DNA from: Natronomonas gomsonensis | GTDB taxonomy: Archaea; Halobacteriota; Halobacteria; Halobacteriales; Haloarculaceae | DNA: 64,000 bases | Assembly (NCBI RefSeq): GCF_013391635.1 | Contig: NZ_JACAWU010000002.1 | Location: 682,001 to 746,000, forward strand | Direction of reading: 5' to 3' | Shown here: in pieces, positions 63,857 to 64,000 of the stretch | How positions within the stretch are numbered: the stretch's first letter is position 1 | Layout: every line of letters begins with the position of its first letter | The notes under the pieces: model-generated | Databases searched by the model: none | Told to the model about the DNA's origin: nothing | Seen by the model: the letters and a program-made list of their open reading frames with translations, nothing else | Made by a program: the position numbers and the translations under genes

Positions 63857-64000
63857 TCAGGCGTGCTGTTCGATTTTGTTCGCCAGCGTGGCCTTCTCTT
63901 GGACGCCGACCATTCGGTCTGCGGGTTCGCCGTCGACGAACAGATACAGCGTGGGAACGCCCTGGACCTGATACTGCTGGGCGATGTTCTGGTGGGCGTC
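63857..64000 (-). CDS. Thioredoxin, C-terminal part
   Basis: The final 47 residues of a thioredoxin-fold protein run out of the window on the minus strand. QYQVQGVPTLYLFVDGEP holds the conserved cis-Pro loop (GVPT) and strand, and the ending ANKIEQHA is the last helix. The active-site CxxC lies outside. A general redox role in protein disulfide reduction is expected. It converges on the methyltransferase gene. Confidence 0.88.
   Translation of the reverse strand, partial: DAHQNIAQQYQVQGVPTLYLFVDGEPADRMVGVQEKATLANKIEQHA

Overview
The window is a stretch of haloarchaeal (class Halobacteria) chromosome. The evidence is high G+C, strongly Asp/Glu-rich proteins, archaeal information genes (proteasome beta, ATP-dependent DNA ligase, topoisomerase VI, archaeal S-adenosylmethionine synthetase, exosome-associated RNA-binding protein), archaeal TATA boxes about 25-30 bases before many start codons (mostly leaderless transcripts), and Tat/lipobox-type signal sequences. 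The genus cannot be fixed from the sequence alone. It looks like core chromosome: I see no insertion sequence, integrase, CRISPR array, rRNA or origin. One tRNA gene (Ser, UGA) is present. About 70 protein genes are packed with very short gaps; only one gap exceeds 300 bases.

Layout. 1-7.3 kb: end of a PEBP-like gene, UspA, a hotdog thioesterase, a TraB-family membrane protein overlapping an intramembrane M50 protease, a histidine kinase, purM, an HTH-CBS regulator and a DUF555 protein. 7.3-15.8 kb: a small membrane protein and proteasome beta, DNA ligase, a metallo-beta-lactamase-fold hydrolase, then top6B-top6A on the minus strand and a MscS-type channel. 15.9-23.2 kb: gyrB-gyrA, a lone trpB, arginase, and a wHTH regulator. 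23.3-31.2 kb: type II NADH dehydrogenase; a minus-strand phosphohexomutase-cdd-udp group that looks like pyrimidine nucleoside salvage; a KaiC/RecA-like protein without a normal Walker A; pyrB-pyrI; a 22-residue membrane peptide; an unknown TIM-barrel-like protein; a NUDIX hydrolase. 31.3-40.9 kb: small SH3-like protein, exosome-associated RNA-binding protein, a Bat-type HTH regulator, a nuoCD gene standing alone, an ArsR-like zinc-ribbon regulator, an SCP2-like gene broken by a one-base frameshift, purD, a lipoprotein, and a large COG1331 thioredoxin-domain protein facing a small thioredoxin. 41-52.9 kb: HD hydrolase, HTTM membrane protein, cysteine synthase, alpha/beta hydrolase, metK (archaeal mat), CYTH protein, a FKBP isomerase with a chaperonin-like Gly/Met tail, tRNA-Ser, aroC, a 29-residue membrane peptide, and an IMPDH/GMPR-family enzyme. 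53-64 kb: thiolase plus an HMG-CoA-synthase-like/DUF35 fusion; YbaK-type deacylase; a zinc-type ABC importer (binding lipoprotein, ATPase, permease); ADP-forming acyl-CoA synthetase with an overlapping P-loop/DRTGG protein; a methyltransferase; a structured intergenic element; and the end of a thioredoxin gene.

How the genes work together. Supercoiling control (gyrase and topoisomerase VI back to back), nucleotide metabolism (purM, purD, pyrBI, cdd-udp-mutase, IMPDH/GMPR-like), amino acid synthesis (trpB, aroC, cysteine synthase, metK), metal uptake, and acyl-CoA chemistry dominate. The points most worth following are the thiolase/HMGCS-like-DUF35 pair whose HMGCS half lacks the expected catalytic Cys and His, the mutase-cdd-udp group, the solitary nuoCD, the strict His-every-fourth-residue metal loop of the zinc-binding protein, the two abutting hairpins near the right end, the palindromes sitting at promoter start sites, and the repeated use of a shared four-base stop signal by convergent genes.
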